A DNA stretch of 26,214 nt from Temnopleurus reevesii (lineage: Eukaryota > Echinodermata > Echinoidea > Temnopleuroida > Temnopleuridae). The notes below the pieces were generated by a model. It did not search any database, was not told the DNA's origin, and saw only the letters and a list, made by a program, of their open reading frames with translations. Position 1 is the stretch's first letter; every line of letters begins with the position of its first letter. The DNA is taken from assembly GCA_036244855.1 (NCBI GenBank), contig BQKZ01000765.1, positions 9,350 through 35,563 on the forward strand, in the 5' to 3' direction. This document shows positions 10,871-19,796 of the stretch, piece after piece. The translations under genes and the position numbers were made by a program.

Positions 10871-11215
10871 TTTCATCCTTCTATTAGATTGGGTATTAGG
10901 GGTATACGGAACCTGAATGAATTATGATTAAGTTATCAAGATCCGAGTTTGCAACTCATTTTCGAGGAATCTTTTTCTCCTTCTAGGTATTAGCAGACAT
11001 CAGTTTTGAATCTAAAAGGGGAATGTGGAACATGAATGAATTATGATCAAGTTATCAAGATCCGAGTTTGCAAGTTATTTTCGAAGAAGCTTTTCAATCT
11101 TCTATTGGATTGGGTATTACTGGACCACAGTTTGGAACCCGAAAGGGAACTTGCGGAACTTGATTGAATTATGATCAAGTTATCAAGTCCAAGTTTGCAT
11201 GTTCGAAAATAGTTT
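10871..11215. repeat. three diverged tandem copies, about 120 bp
   Basis: The string GAATGAATTATGATTAAGTT (10915) recurs with changes at 11034 and about 11162, each followed by ATCAAGATCCGAGTTTGCA or a close variant. TTCTATTAGATTGGGTATTA (about 10880) recurs near 11100 and in degraded form near 10980. Period is about 119-128 bp. It is noncoding, unrelated in sequence to the array that follows. Confidence 0.8.
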
Positions 11216-11520
11216 CAGAAAATTGAAAATGACGGATGATAGATTGGAATAGATACTGGTCAAGCTACACCAGGGTATGCATGTAAAAAACACCCTCCTG
11301 CTTGAAATTTGGTGTTTAAGTCTCAGGAGGCCCCTGTAGGTCGGTGCATGTTTTCTTTAGAGATTGCTCTGATTCTAGTAGGGAATGTAGCGCGTATGAT
11401 ATGATCAAGTATGAAATGATCAAGGGCAAATTAACTGAAAATTGAAACACACATCTTCATTTGTGCCTCATCTACATTTATCACAAGCAGCGCATGAAAC
11501 AATGATTTTGATTTTTGCAG

Positions 11521-13796
11521 GTACAAACAAGGTTCAGAACTCTCCCCCTATCAAGAAGAGATCTCCCAAGCCAGTGGACCCATATCAATCCATAGCTGGG
11601 CCATCCTAGAACAAAACATACAGGATTCACATTAAACAAGGAGTCATAATGATATCTTGTTTCTTCATCCAGGTACAAACAAGATGGAGAACTCTCCCCC
11701 TTTCAGGAAGAGGTCCCCCAAGCCAGTGGACCGGATCAATCTATCTCTTACTGTTATAAGGCCGTCCCTGAACAAAATGTATAGGAATCACAATAAACAA
11801 AGAAGTTTTACTGATATCTTGTTTCTTCATCCAGGTACAAATAAGATGGAGAACTCTTCCCCTATTAGGAAGAGGTCTCCCAAGCCAGTTGACCATTATC
11901 AATCCATAGCTGGGCCATCCCAGAACAAGACATACAGGAATCACAATAAACAAGAAGTTATAATGATATCTTTTTTTCTTTACCCAGGTGCGAACAAGAT
12001 GCAGAACTCTTCCCCTATTAGGAAGAGGTATCCCAAGCCAGTTGACCATTATCAATCCATAGCTGGGCCATCCCAGAACAAGACGTACAGGAATCACAAA
12101 CAAAAAGTTACATTGATATCCTGTTTCCTCACCCAGGTGCGAACAAGATGCAGAACTCTTCCCCTATTAGGAAGAGGTCACCCAAGCCAGTTGACCATTA
12201 TCAATCCATAGCTGGGCCATCCCAGAACAAGACGTACAGGAATCACAAACAAAAAGTTACATTGATATCCTGTTTCCTCACCCAGGTGCGAACAAGATGC
12301 AGAACTCTTCCCCTATTAGGAAGAGGTCACCCAAGCCAGTTGACCATTATCAATCCATAGCTGGGCCATCCCAGAACAAGACGTACAGGAATCACAAACA
12401 AAAAGTTACATTGATATCCTGTTTCCTCACCCAGGTGCGAACAAGATGCAGAACTCTTCCCCTATTAGGAAGAGGTCACCCAAGCCAGTTGACCATTATC
12501 AATCCATAGCTGGGCCATCCCAGAACAAGACGTACAGGAATCACAAACAAAAAGTTACATTGATATCCTGTTTCCTCACCCAGGTGCGAACAAGATGCAG
12601 AACTCTTCCCCTATTAGGAAGAGGTCACCCAAGCCAGTTGACCATTATCAATCCATAGCTGGGCCATCCCAGAACAAGACGTACAGGAATCACAAACAAA
12701 AAGTTACATTGATATCCTGTTTCCTCACCCAGGTGCGAACAAGATGCAGAACTCTTCCCCTATTAGGAAGAGGTCACCCAAGCCAGTTGACCATTATCAA
12801 TCCATTGCCATTCCATCCCTGAACAAGACGTACAGGAATCACATTAAACAAGAGGTTATAAGGATATCTTGTTTCTTCATCCAGGTACAAACAAGATGCA
12901 GAACTCTCCCCCTATCAGGAAGAGGTCACCCAAGCCAGTGGACCATCATCAATTCATTGCTGGGCCATCCCAGAACAAGACGTACAGGAATCACAATAAA
13001 CAAGAAGTTTTACTGATATCTTGTTTCTTCATCCAGGTACGAACAAGATGCAGAACTCTCCCCCTATCAGGAAGAGATCTCCCAAGCCAGTGGACCATCA
13101 TCAATCCATTGCTGGGCCATCCCTGAACAAAACGTAAAGGAATCACAATAAGCAAGAAGTTTTACTGATATCTTGTTTCTTCATCCAGGTACGAATAAGA
13201 TGGAGAACTCTTCCCCTATTAGGAAGAGGTCTCCCAAGCCAGTGGACCATCATCAATCCATTGCTGGGCCATCCCTGAACAAAACGTAAAGGAATCACAT
13301 TAAACAAGAAGTCTTATTGATATCTTTTTTCTTCATCCAGGTACAAACAAGATGGAGAACTCTCCCCCTATCAGGAAGGGGTATCCCAAGCCAGTTGACC
13401 ATTATCAATCCATTGCCAGGCCATCCCTGAACAAGACGTACAAGAATCACAATAAGCAAGAAGTCTTACTGATGTCTTGTTTCTTCATCCAGGTACGAAT
13501 AAGATGCAGAACTCTCCCCTTATCAGGAAGAGGTGTCTCAAGCCAGTGGACCATTATCAATCCATAGCTGGGCCATCCCAGAACAAAACATACAGGAATC
13601 ACAATAAACAAGAAGTTATAATGATATCTTTTTCCTTTACTCAGGTACGAACAAGATGCAGAACTCTTCCCCTATTAGGAAGAGGTCTCCCAAGCCAGTG
13701 GACCCATATCAATCCATTGCTAGGCCGTCCCAGAACAAAACATACAGAAATCACATTAAACAAGAATTTATAATGATATCTTTTTTCTTTACCCAG
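11521..13796 (+). repeat. tandem array of 15 partial exon copies, each with a 3' splice site
   Basis: Copies start after an AG at 11521, 11673, 11835, 11988, 12137, 12286, 12435, 12584, 12733, 12885, 13037, 13189, 13341, 13493 and 13645, with the complete exon as sixteenth at 13797. Most periods are 149 or 152 bp (range 149-162). Each unit has the first part of the exon (reading STNK.QNSPPIRKRSPKPVD in phase 1), a diverged middle (QSIAGPS..NK), then TACAGGAATCACA..AAACAAG and a pyrimidine tract ending CCAG or CAG. The unit length is not a multiple of three, and unspliced reading meets stops, so the array cannot be one long coding exon. It is best seen as an intron made of repeated acceptor halves. 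Some copies might be used as alternative exons (see the 13037 unit). Confidence 0.92.
13037..13133 (+). CDS. possible alternative 97-nt exon in array (example unit)
   Basis: In the unit beginning at 13037 the exon-like part runs in phase 1 through RKRSPKPVDHHQSIAGPSLN to AAAAC|gtaaag, a usable-looking donor. The 97-nt exon would leave after two bases of a codon, exactly like the complete 148-nt exon, so either could join the exon at 14650 in frame. The unit at 13189 has the same donor. Units at 11988 through 12885 have the weaker AC|gtacag, and 13341 has AC|gtacaa. Units at 11521, 11835, 13493 and 13645 have AT in place of GT. No evidence of use can be seen from sequence alone, and the unit may be non-functional. 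Confidence 0.25.
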
Positions 13797-13944
13797 GTAC
13801 GAATAAGATGCAGAACTCTCCCCCCATTAGGAAGAGGTCTCCCAAGCCAGTTGATCCGTATTCTGCAGACTTTGACTTTGACAACATGAAGGATCCCTTT
13901 GGTACATCCAGCAAAGTCCCCAATTCTCCCGAAGCTATCAAGAG
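13797..13944 (+). CDS. TACC exon, SDP linker and second SDP-like core (DPF)
   Basis: This is the complete sixteenth copy of the array unit and the only one with the full 3' half and the usual donor AAGAG|gtaaac. Phase 1 in, phase 2 out. It encodes residues 192-240 plus two bases of Arg241: STNKMQNSPPIRKRSPKPVD, then PYSADFDFDNMKDPFGTSSK, then VPNSPEAIK. With the previous exon it yields NPFQ-STNK..NSPPIRKRSPK and DPFG-TSSK..NSPEAIKRSPN, an obvious internal duplication matching the SDP repeat pattern of TACC proteins. RKRSPK and KRSPNQKKRSPK are basic, NLS-like and contain SP sites for proline-directed kinases. That regulatory reading is inference. Confidence 0.88.
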
Positions 13945-14649
13945 GTAAACAAAGCCATCACAATTACCATAAAGAATATTAAATCTTGAAAGAAGCAGTT
14001 TTTTCCAATTTAGTTTCCAATGGCCTGCAAAGCGGTTCGCATGCTGCTGCTCTGTGAAGGTTACCTGGGTGTTGTGAAAAAGAAACCCAATTATTACTAG
14101 ACCAAAATATTAACCACTAGATCAGCCACCAGCGCGCCTTTGTGAAAATATATTTTTTAAATACAGCTTGTTTGAAAGATTTGCTAAAACATTGAGGTTT
14201 TCAATTAATGTTTAATTGCTACAGAGTTGGAGACTATGGAATACTACTAATATTTAGCAGAATTTGCTCTTGATGATATAAAATATTTGTGAATCTATTG
14301 GAGCAGGTTTCTAATCTCCATGGAAGCTTCATAAAATTATTAAAAAATAATTCAAATAAGCCGCAATGCGGTAAAATAAGTTATGGCTATAGCCAGGAGA
14401 AGAATAGGTCTTTTTATCATTTGATGAATATTATTGAATGAATGTACATTGAAATCGGATCCCATTATTTGTATGGATTCTTGGCCGGCTCTTATTCCTG
14501 GTGAAAAATTCAGACTGAAATTGAACTGCTAAGATCCTAGAGTTGGCCATGCTTGAAATTGTCACTCAGATAGTCCAGGGCTTCACTGTAATGGCATTTG
14601 AAGAAACGTTAATCTGACATTTCTTCAACATAACTCTCCCCCTTTGCAG
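13945..14649 (+). other. intron
   Basis: Noncoding. Read on the minus strand, about 14035-14145 contains GTGGCTGATCTAGTGGTTAA, resembling a tRNA-type A box, which might be an old tRNA-derived SINE. A matching B box on that strand is not clear. The intron ends with CTCTCCCCCTTTGCAG at 14649. Confidence 0.6.
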
Positions 14650-14924
14650 GTCACCTAACCAAAAGAAGAGGTCACCCAAGAGCAAATCTCCATCACCGGA
14701 ACCTCAACCAGATCCTGAGCCTGCTGTCATCGATGAACCGCCCTCTGTTGTCGATGCAGAGAATGATGTAAATGGAGAGGAGCCCAGTCCCCATGAGGAT
14801 GTGATGCTAGATCAGGAGGACCTTGGGCAAGGTGAATCGCTGCTGTCGACAGGGGATGGTGGTGACAGTGGGGTTGCGAGTGCAGAGGAGAGGCAAGATC
14901 AGATGCCCTCGTTAGATTTCCAAG
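14650..14924 (+). CDS. TACC exon, SP-rich basic then acidic segment
   Basis: Acceptor CCCTTTGCAG (14649), donor CAAG|gtatcg (14925). It enters after two codon bases, completing Arg241, and leaves after one. It encodes residues 242-332, beginning SPNQKKRSPKSKSPSPEPQ, a basic SP-repeat stretch continuing the SDP region. It then becomes strongly acidic (EPAVIDEPPSVVDAENDVNG and EDVMLDQEDLGQG), matching the acidic character that gave the family its name. No folded domain is visible. The SP sites could be CDK/MAPK targets, by inference. Confidence 0.87.
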
Positions 14925-15602
14925 GTATCGGTTTTTAGAAAATTATATTTGAATCAGTTTAGGAATTACTGTGTTTCCAAATTTGACAATTCTAAGCAGG
15001 CGTTACTAAAAAGTCGCAATTGATTGTGTTGCAAATTTTAATGCACATTTTCTTTCACACATGGTATGCGCTTTTAGCGAGATGTGCATGAAACAATGAT
15101 TTTGATTGATGCGTTCCAATCAACTGCAACTTGCAACTTTCTAACAACACCTCCTTAGAAAGGTTCCACAATATTAGACTGATCACCTGGCGTGTTGAAA
15201 ATATAAGGAGCAGGTGAGAGTTTGTCAGCAAAATTGAAATTTTGTAGAATCAGAATTAGATCTCATTCTGTTTATGATGAAAAGTTTCACCTTTTGAACA
15301 ATATTTGCACTGTTACCACCTCTCCTCTTCTCCCCATAGATTAATTCACGATAAACATTAAAGTATCAAAACTACTCTCTGTATCAACGAGTGATGCAAT
15401 TGACTGAAATGTGACAAAGTATTATGTTATCTTCATTGATGATAACCTCCCCTTCCCTTGGAAATTGTGCGTCATGGTTTGGTTATTTATATTAGATTAG
15501 TGGTGCAGGGCGCAGTCATTTCACTTGTTTGGTATGTCAAAACGTATCTTGTGGAGTGTGATATACCTAGTCATGTCAAGTGCTGCATGATGAATTTGAT
15601 GT

Positions 15603-16776
15603 CCTGGGAGGTGTTTCACCAAGATAAGAAAGACTTTACGCACGACTTTACGCACGACTTTACGTTCGACTGGTATCCCTTCTTGTGCGCAATGATCCAT
15701 AATAGTACGCGCATTTCAGCGCAAGAATTGATACCAGTCAAACGTAAAGTTGTGCGTATCTTTAAAGGGGAATTATACCCAGACAATAATGTACGGTCAG
15801 TAAATGAAGAAAATTCAGATAAACATACTGTGAAAATTTGAGCAAAATCAGATAATCCGTTCAAAAGTTATGAATTTTCAAAGTTATCATTTCCATCTGT
15901 GGTGGGCATCCTTGAATTGGCAACGTATAGCCAATTAGCATAATCTGTGATGTCATACATGGAGAACTCCTCAATCACTTTGCATATTAATTTATTGAAA
16001 ATGGATCAATATCATATTTTAAATGAGGAATCAACACCGTCCTTTCCGGAATTCTTGCAGAATTGATGTGGCTATAATATACCTAACCGAAAAAACAACA
16101 TTTTGTCTACTTTTCTGGAAAAAGAGGAAAATGTGAAATTTTGTGTACAAAGTGAATGGAAATTTCTCCATGTTGACAGCCATTTTGTGCCTGTACATTT
16201 AAGGAGCCCATGAGGGGTGTAAATCAAAACTTTGAAAATTCATAACTTTTGAATGGATTATCCAATTTTGCTCAAATTTTCACAGTTTGTTCATCTTATT
16301 TTTCTTCATTTAATGATAGCAATTTAATGTCTGTGTGTAATTCACCTTTAAAGCGAATATCGAGTACTTGCAAAGAACTTCAATTTGGAAAAATGAATGA
16401 TTAAAATAATCTTATGTTACAAACAAAGCACAACGTGACTTGTGTAGACAAGGGAAAACTAATATGATAACCTCAAACCGGTTAAAAGCGAAATTATGTC
16501 ATTCTCCACGTGCTCTGTCCACTGCAGCAAACACAGGAAGCAGCGCGTGGGACTGGTATAAAATCTGTCAGCCCGACATGGCCCAATTTTGACCCTTTAT
16601 TTGCACATTTCTCTGCCATTATACATTTTCTTGCAAAACACTTTGGCACATATTATTTATTCATAGTTCTGAACATTCTTCTCACATTTTGTGCGATTCT
16701 GTGAACATTTATTTTATTTTTTTTAACAAATACCAGAATATATCTTTTAGAACGATTTGGTGAAACACCTCCCTGG
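15603..16776. mobile_element. family A foldback element interrupted by other sequence
   Basis: The ends are CCTGGGAGGTGTTTCACCAA (15603-15622) and TTGGTGAAACACCTCCCTGG (16757-16776), which are inverse complements with one mismatch. Near the left end a further hairpin pairs 15651-15677 (CGCACGACTTTACGTTCGAC start) with 15730-15756. A short relative lies at 25256-25430. Family B element (15760-16353) lies inside, so this copy appears to have been split by a later insertion. No transposase is encoded. No target duplication could be assigned with confidence. Confidence 0.7.
15760..16353. mobile_element. family B foldback (MITE-like) element with 126-bp inverted repeats
   Basis: The left arm 15760-15885 starts CTTTAAAGGGGAATTA and ends AATTTTCAAAGTT. 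The right arm 16228-16353 is its inverse, ending TAATTCACCTTTAAAG. About 340 bp of noncoding sequence lies between the arms. A diverged relative is at 6205-6765, proving dispersal. A non-autonomous DNA transposon is the likely interpretation; no family name can be given from sequence alone. Confidence 0.8.
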
Positions 16777-17205
16777 TGTAATAAGATTCGACCCATGTAA
16801 GACAAGTGACTGGCCATTTTCTTTGGCCATAGACAGAGATGCCAACTTTTCTTATACATGATTCAAAATGAAAATGTGAACCGCACAACAGCTCAAAAAG
16901 TGAGAAAAAATATCACCACAATAATCATACCCCCAGCCATTGATATGTGATGGGAGCCTCAAATTCAAATGAAAATGCACCTCATGCATACTCTGGAATG
17001 GTTGGCATCTCTACTGACAGTTGGTGAAAGAAACGACAGGTATTATGTTATGTTTTATTTATTTAATCACAGTAATAAGCCTGCTATCAACTTGAAGCTG
17101 CTTTTCATCAAGACCATTAATAAAATTATAATGGAAACATAACATAAAACAAGAAAACATGAAACAAAATGATAAAAAATACAGAAATACAAAGTAATAT
17201 AAAAA

Positions 17206-17230
17206 TCTGATTAATCTGATTAATCTGATT
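17206..17230. repeat. 9-bp tandem repeat next to a splice acceptor
   Basis: Nearly three copies of CTGATTAAT occur 10-35 bases before the acceptor at 17240. CTGAT and CTAAT-like strings resemble branch-point sequences, so the repeat could supply several branch sites. That effect is inference. Confidence 0.8.
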
Positions 17231-17240
17231 CTATTTACAG

Positions 17241-17291
17241 ATGGATTTCAAGATGCTATCGGCGATGAGGAATTCAGACCAGCCACAGAAG
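17241..17291 (+). CDS. TACC small exon (DEEFRPATE)
   Basis: A 51-nt exon between CTATTTACAG and GAAG|gtaatt, phase 1 at both ends. It completes Asp333 and encodes GFQDAIGDEEFRPATE, residues 334-349. Support comes from both splice sites, the matching phases, and the acidic TACC-like sequence. Because it is phase-symmetric it could be skipped without changing frame. Confidence 0.8.
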
Positions 17292-19685
17292 GTAATTCAA
17301 TTCATTCATTCATTTCCATAGCCTGAAGAGTGTTGGTCTCACAATAATTTTTTTTATTTTCAAAGTGTGCAATGACCGCCAATTGATGCAAATTTTATGC
17401 ATACATCTAACACAAATGTTGTACTTGACAACCTGAAAGCTTGTCCGAGGTTTGTCTGGACATAGCAACCATACTAATGCATGCAAACTGGATTCCAAGT
17501 ATTGAAGTCCAGTTGGTCGATTCATGAAGTAAGTTTTCCTACAGTTACCACAGCAACAGTCAGTGATAGAGCTATTCATACAATCAAAATTAAGGCTTTC
17601 ATCAATGCTGATTTTTGTCGCTGGCGACACGCTTCATGAAATGCTTAAAAGAATATCACATTACTACAGTTGTTAGCAATAAACCTGCATAAACTTGAAT
17701 CTATCAGTAAAGTGGTGTATTTCTCAATGGTTTTGTGAACCAGTGTACAAAACTGGATCTGCTGAATTGGCACTGACAGAATGAAACTATGCTGACATGC
17801 AATTCAAAGCTCTTTTTTTCTCTACTATCCAAGAGCAAAGAGTTGTGTCTACACTGATATGCTAATTTATGTACTGCTTGTGTTGATAGCCATCTTTCAA
17901 TGACTCTCAAGAAGGGTTACAATCTATTTAACATTTACCTAGGGCCTGTTGCATAAGAATGTTTGCCATAAAAAAAAATTCTGACAAAGGAGTTTTTACC
18001 CGTGTGAAACTATATGGCAAAATTGCTCTTTCCCAGACTTTTCATTAGTTTGCTAAGGCAAAACGTCTTATGCAACTGGCCCCAGGTATAGTATTTGTGT
18101 CTGAGAGATATATTTGTTAGACGTGTGGTATGGATTGACCAATGGACAGTTGTTTCATGGGTCACTCTGAAACTTGTTGGGAGCTGCAACAAAATGTCAA
18201 AATATTTGCACAATCGTATAGTGAATGTCATAGGACATTACGTTCTAATTTTAATGCATGCATAAGAAATTGAGGGAGTCAGATAGTGCAATACAGTGCA
18301 AGTGCAAGTCTAATGGACCAAATACTTGTATTTTTAGGTCAGTGTTCATGATTTTATCCCCCTTTCTCTGTCAAAGTGGGAAACCATTTCAGCTGTAGGG
18401 TTGCATTACCTCACACAGATTGATAGGTCTATTTGTCAGGGCATCGTCAGCATTGCCTGTTTTAATGTCATTACTCTCTGATACTAAAAGTCTTTAATTG
18501 TATTCAGATAGTCAAATTTTTAAATGAGACAAGATTATTATGGTGGAATGAAAGCCTTGTTCAACCTATCATTGACTGTATGCTCTTTAAAGGGCAATGT
18601 CACCATTATCATGAAAGGCAGTTATGGTAACAATATAATTCAGTTTTTGATTGAGACAAAAAGTTGTAAATTGATGAAAAAAGAGTTTAATTTTTAATAC
18701 TGAAAATGGCCACATGCATTGCTCTTGGAAAGAAATGGAATAAGATGTAATTCCCAGTGTACAGTGTTCATTAGAACCCAAAAGAAGGGTGTCATTATTA
18801 TTACGGCTAAATTACTAGTAAATTATGGGAAAGCCATTGTACTGCTGCAATATGTGATTAACTTATAATCAGTGAACTTGTATTCATTATGATGGTAATG
18901 ATGAACATAATTGTCAATCCCAAACCTTTCCAACATTAGATATCTTTCCATTCACTAATACATCCATTCATTCATTCAGTCAGTCAGTCAGTCAGTCATT
19001 CATTCATTTGTTCAGTCATTCATTAACCCATTCCTTAATCGATTCACAATATTTTTGATCTTCTGTCTTTATCCATAATCTACATTTTTCTGATTCCTTG
19101 ACATTGATTTATCAAGATGTTTTCATGTTCCTAAGACAGTCATGACCCCACCCCAAAGATAATGTCCTCATTTATCATTCTGTCTATTCTGTACATCATA
19201 GTCAGCCATTCGAAATTCTATATAATGATTCATATCTATAATTCAAACATCTTTCCTTTTTATCATTAATCTTGCTAAATTATGTGATTCCATCCTTTTT
19301 AATTTCAATGAAAACTCATCTCCCAACATTTTACATGTTCAGTACATTTCATTTTCATTTTACATACCACCTCTGAAACTTTGGTCACCCCCCCCCCCCT
19401 CTTCCCTAGCAAATATGTCATCCTTCGTCACTCTCCTTTGTATTACAATGTATTTTGAAAATTGAATTCCTGTTCATTTGACCTTTTCCAACAATTCATG
19501 TATATTTATCCATCTATTCATTATTTATCACTTGATATTGTCTCATCAAAATTTTTCATGTTCCCATCCAATTAAAAATCTTTATGACATTTCATCTCCA
19601 ACATTTTTTGTACATTTAATACATTTCATTTTACTTGCCCCTATTGCAACCTTTGACCCCATCTCCCCCTCCTTCCACTGCGTAG
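17292..19685 (+). other. intron
   Basis: About 2.4 kb of AT-rich noncoding sequence with no supported exon or transposon. It holds a tetranucleotide microsatellite at 18965-19025 and a C run near 19388-19400. The right end (CCTTCCACTGCGTAG) is a weaker acceptor with a C/T-rich tract. Confidence 0.65.
18965..19025. repeat. CATT/CAGT tetranucleotide microsatellite
   Basis: Successive ATTC, then five or so CAGT units, then CATT units again in an AT-rich intron. A simple sequence repeat, probably length-variable. Confidence 0.9.
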
Positions 19686-19796
19686 CCCCCAATGACGATG
19701 TACCAGATGGAAGAGGAGGGGGTGGTGGTGGGGGTCACGGGGGACTCACCCGGGACATAAGCTTCGAAGAAATGGAGTTCAGGTTGGCTGAAGAAG
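19686..19796 (+). CDS. TACC exon with glycine run
   Basis: Acceptor GCGTAG (19685), donor GAAG|gtacga (19797), phase 1 at both ends, 111 nt. It completes Ala350 and encodes PNDDVPDGRGGGGGGGHGGL then TRDISFEEMEFRLAEE. The glycine run is coded by a GGN-rich stretch and may vary in length. The tail is acidic and probably helical, leading to the conserved block in the next exon. The phase match with both neighbours supports the call. The exon could be skipped in frame. Confidence 0.8.

Larger units (their letters stand above)
9799..11520 (+). other. intron, repeat-rich part before the acceptor array
   Basis: Noncoding. It contains a G-rich patch near 9885-9900, a pair of 50-bp direct repeats around a CpG-rich insert (9990-10528), an ambiguous base at 10477 and a diverged triplicate repeat (10871-11215). 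The last bases before 11521 (ATTTTTGCAG) form the first of sixteen acceptors in the downstream array. Confidence 0.7.
14925..17240 (+). other. intron with nested foldback elements
   Basis: Noncoding. It carries a composite of inverted-repeat elements at 15603-16776 (annotated separately). The ORF at 15458-15841 overlaps that composite and has no TACC-like or enzyme-like sequence. A 9-bp tandem CTGATTAAT lies just before the acceptor CTATTTACAG (17240). Confidence 0.7.

Noticed and set aside
11741..12103. minus-strand 120-codon ORF in array
   Set aside because: A mirror reading of the same tandem units, with no start context or known protein.
11657..12211. 184-codon ORF running through array units
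   Set aside because: It reads across exon-like and intron-like parts and shifts frame at each unit because the period is not a multiple of three. The repeated 70-codon ORFs have the same origin. It is not a separate repeat protein.
11521..13944. CRISPR array
   Set aside because: Units are contiguous near-identical copies of an exon half and acceptor in a eukaryotic intron, with no short-repeat/variable-spacer pattern.
14035..14145. tRNA-like or SINE sequence on minus strand
   Set aside because: Only an A-box-like string is visible; no clear B box in the right orientation and no cloverleaf, so it is not listed as an RNA gene.
15458..15841. 127-codon ORF in intron, possible transposon protein
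   Set aside because: It overlaps the arms of foldback elements and includes repeated FTHDFTHDFT from the tandem TTTACGCACGAC; no transposase motif is present.
19478..19685. upstream extension of the Gly-run exon
   Set aside because: The open frame extends left from 19686, but the translated sequence is hydrophobic and intron-like; the acceptor at 19685 fits the phase of the previous exon.
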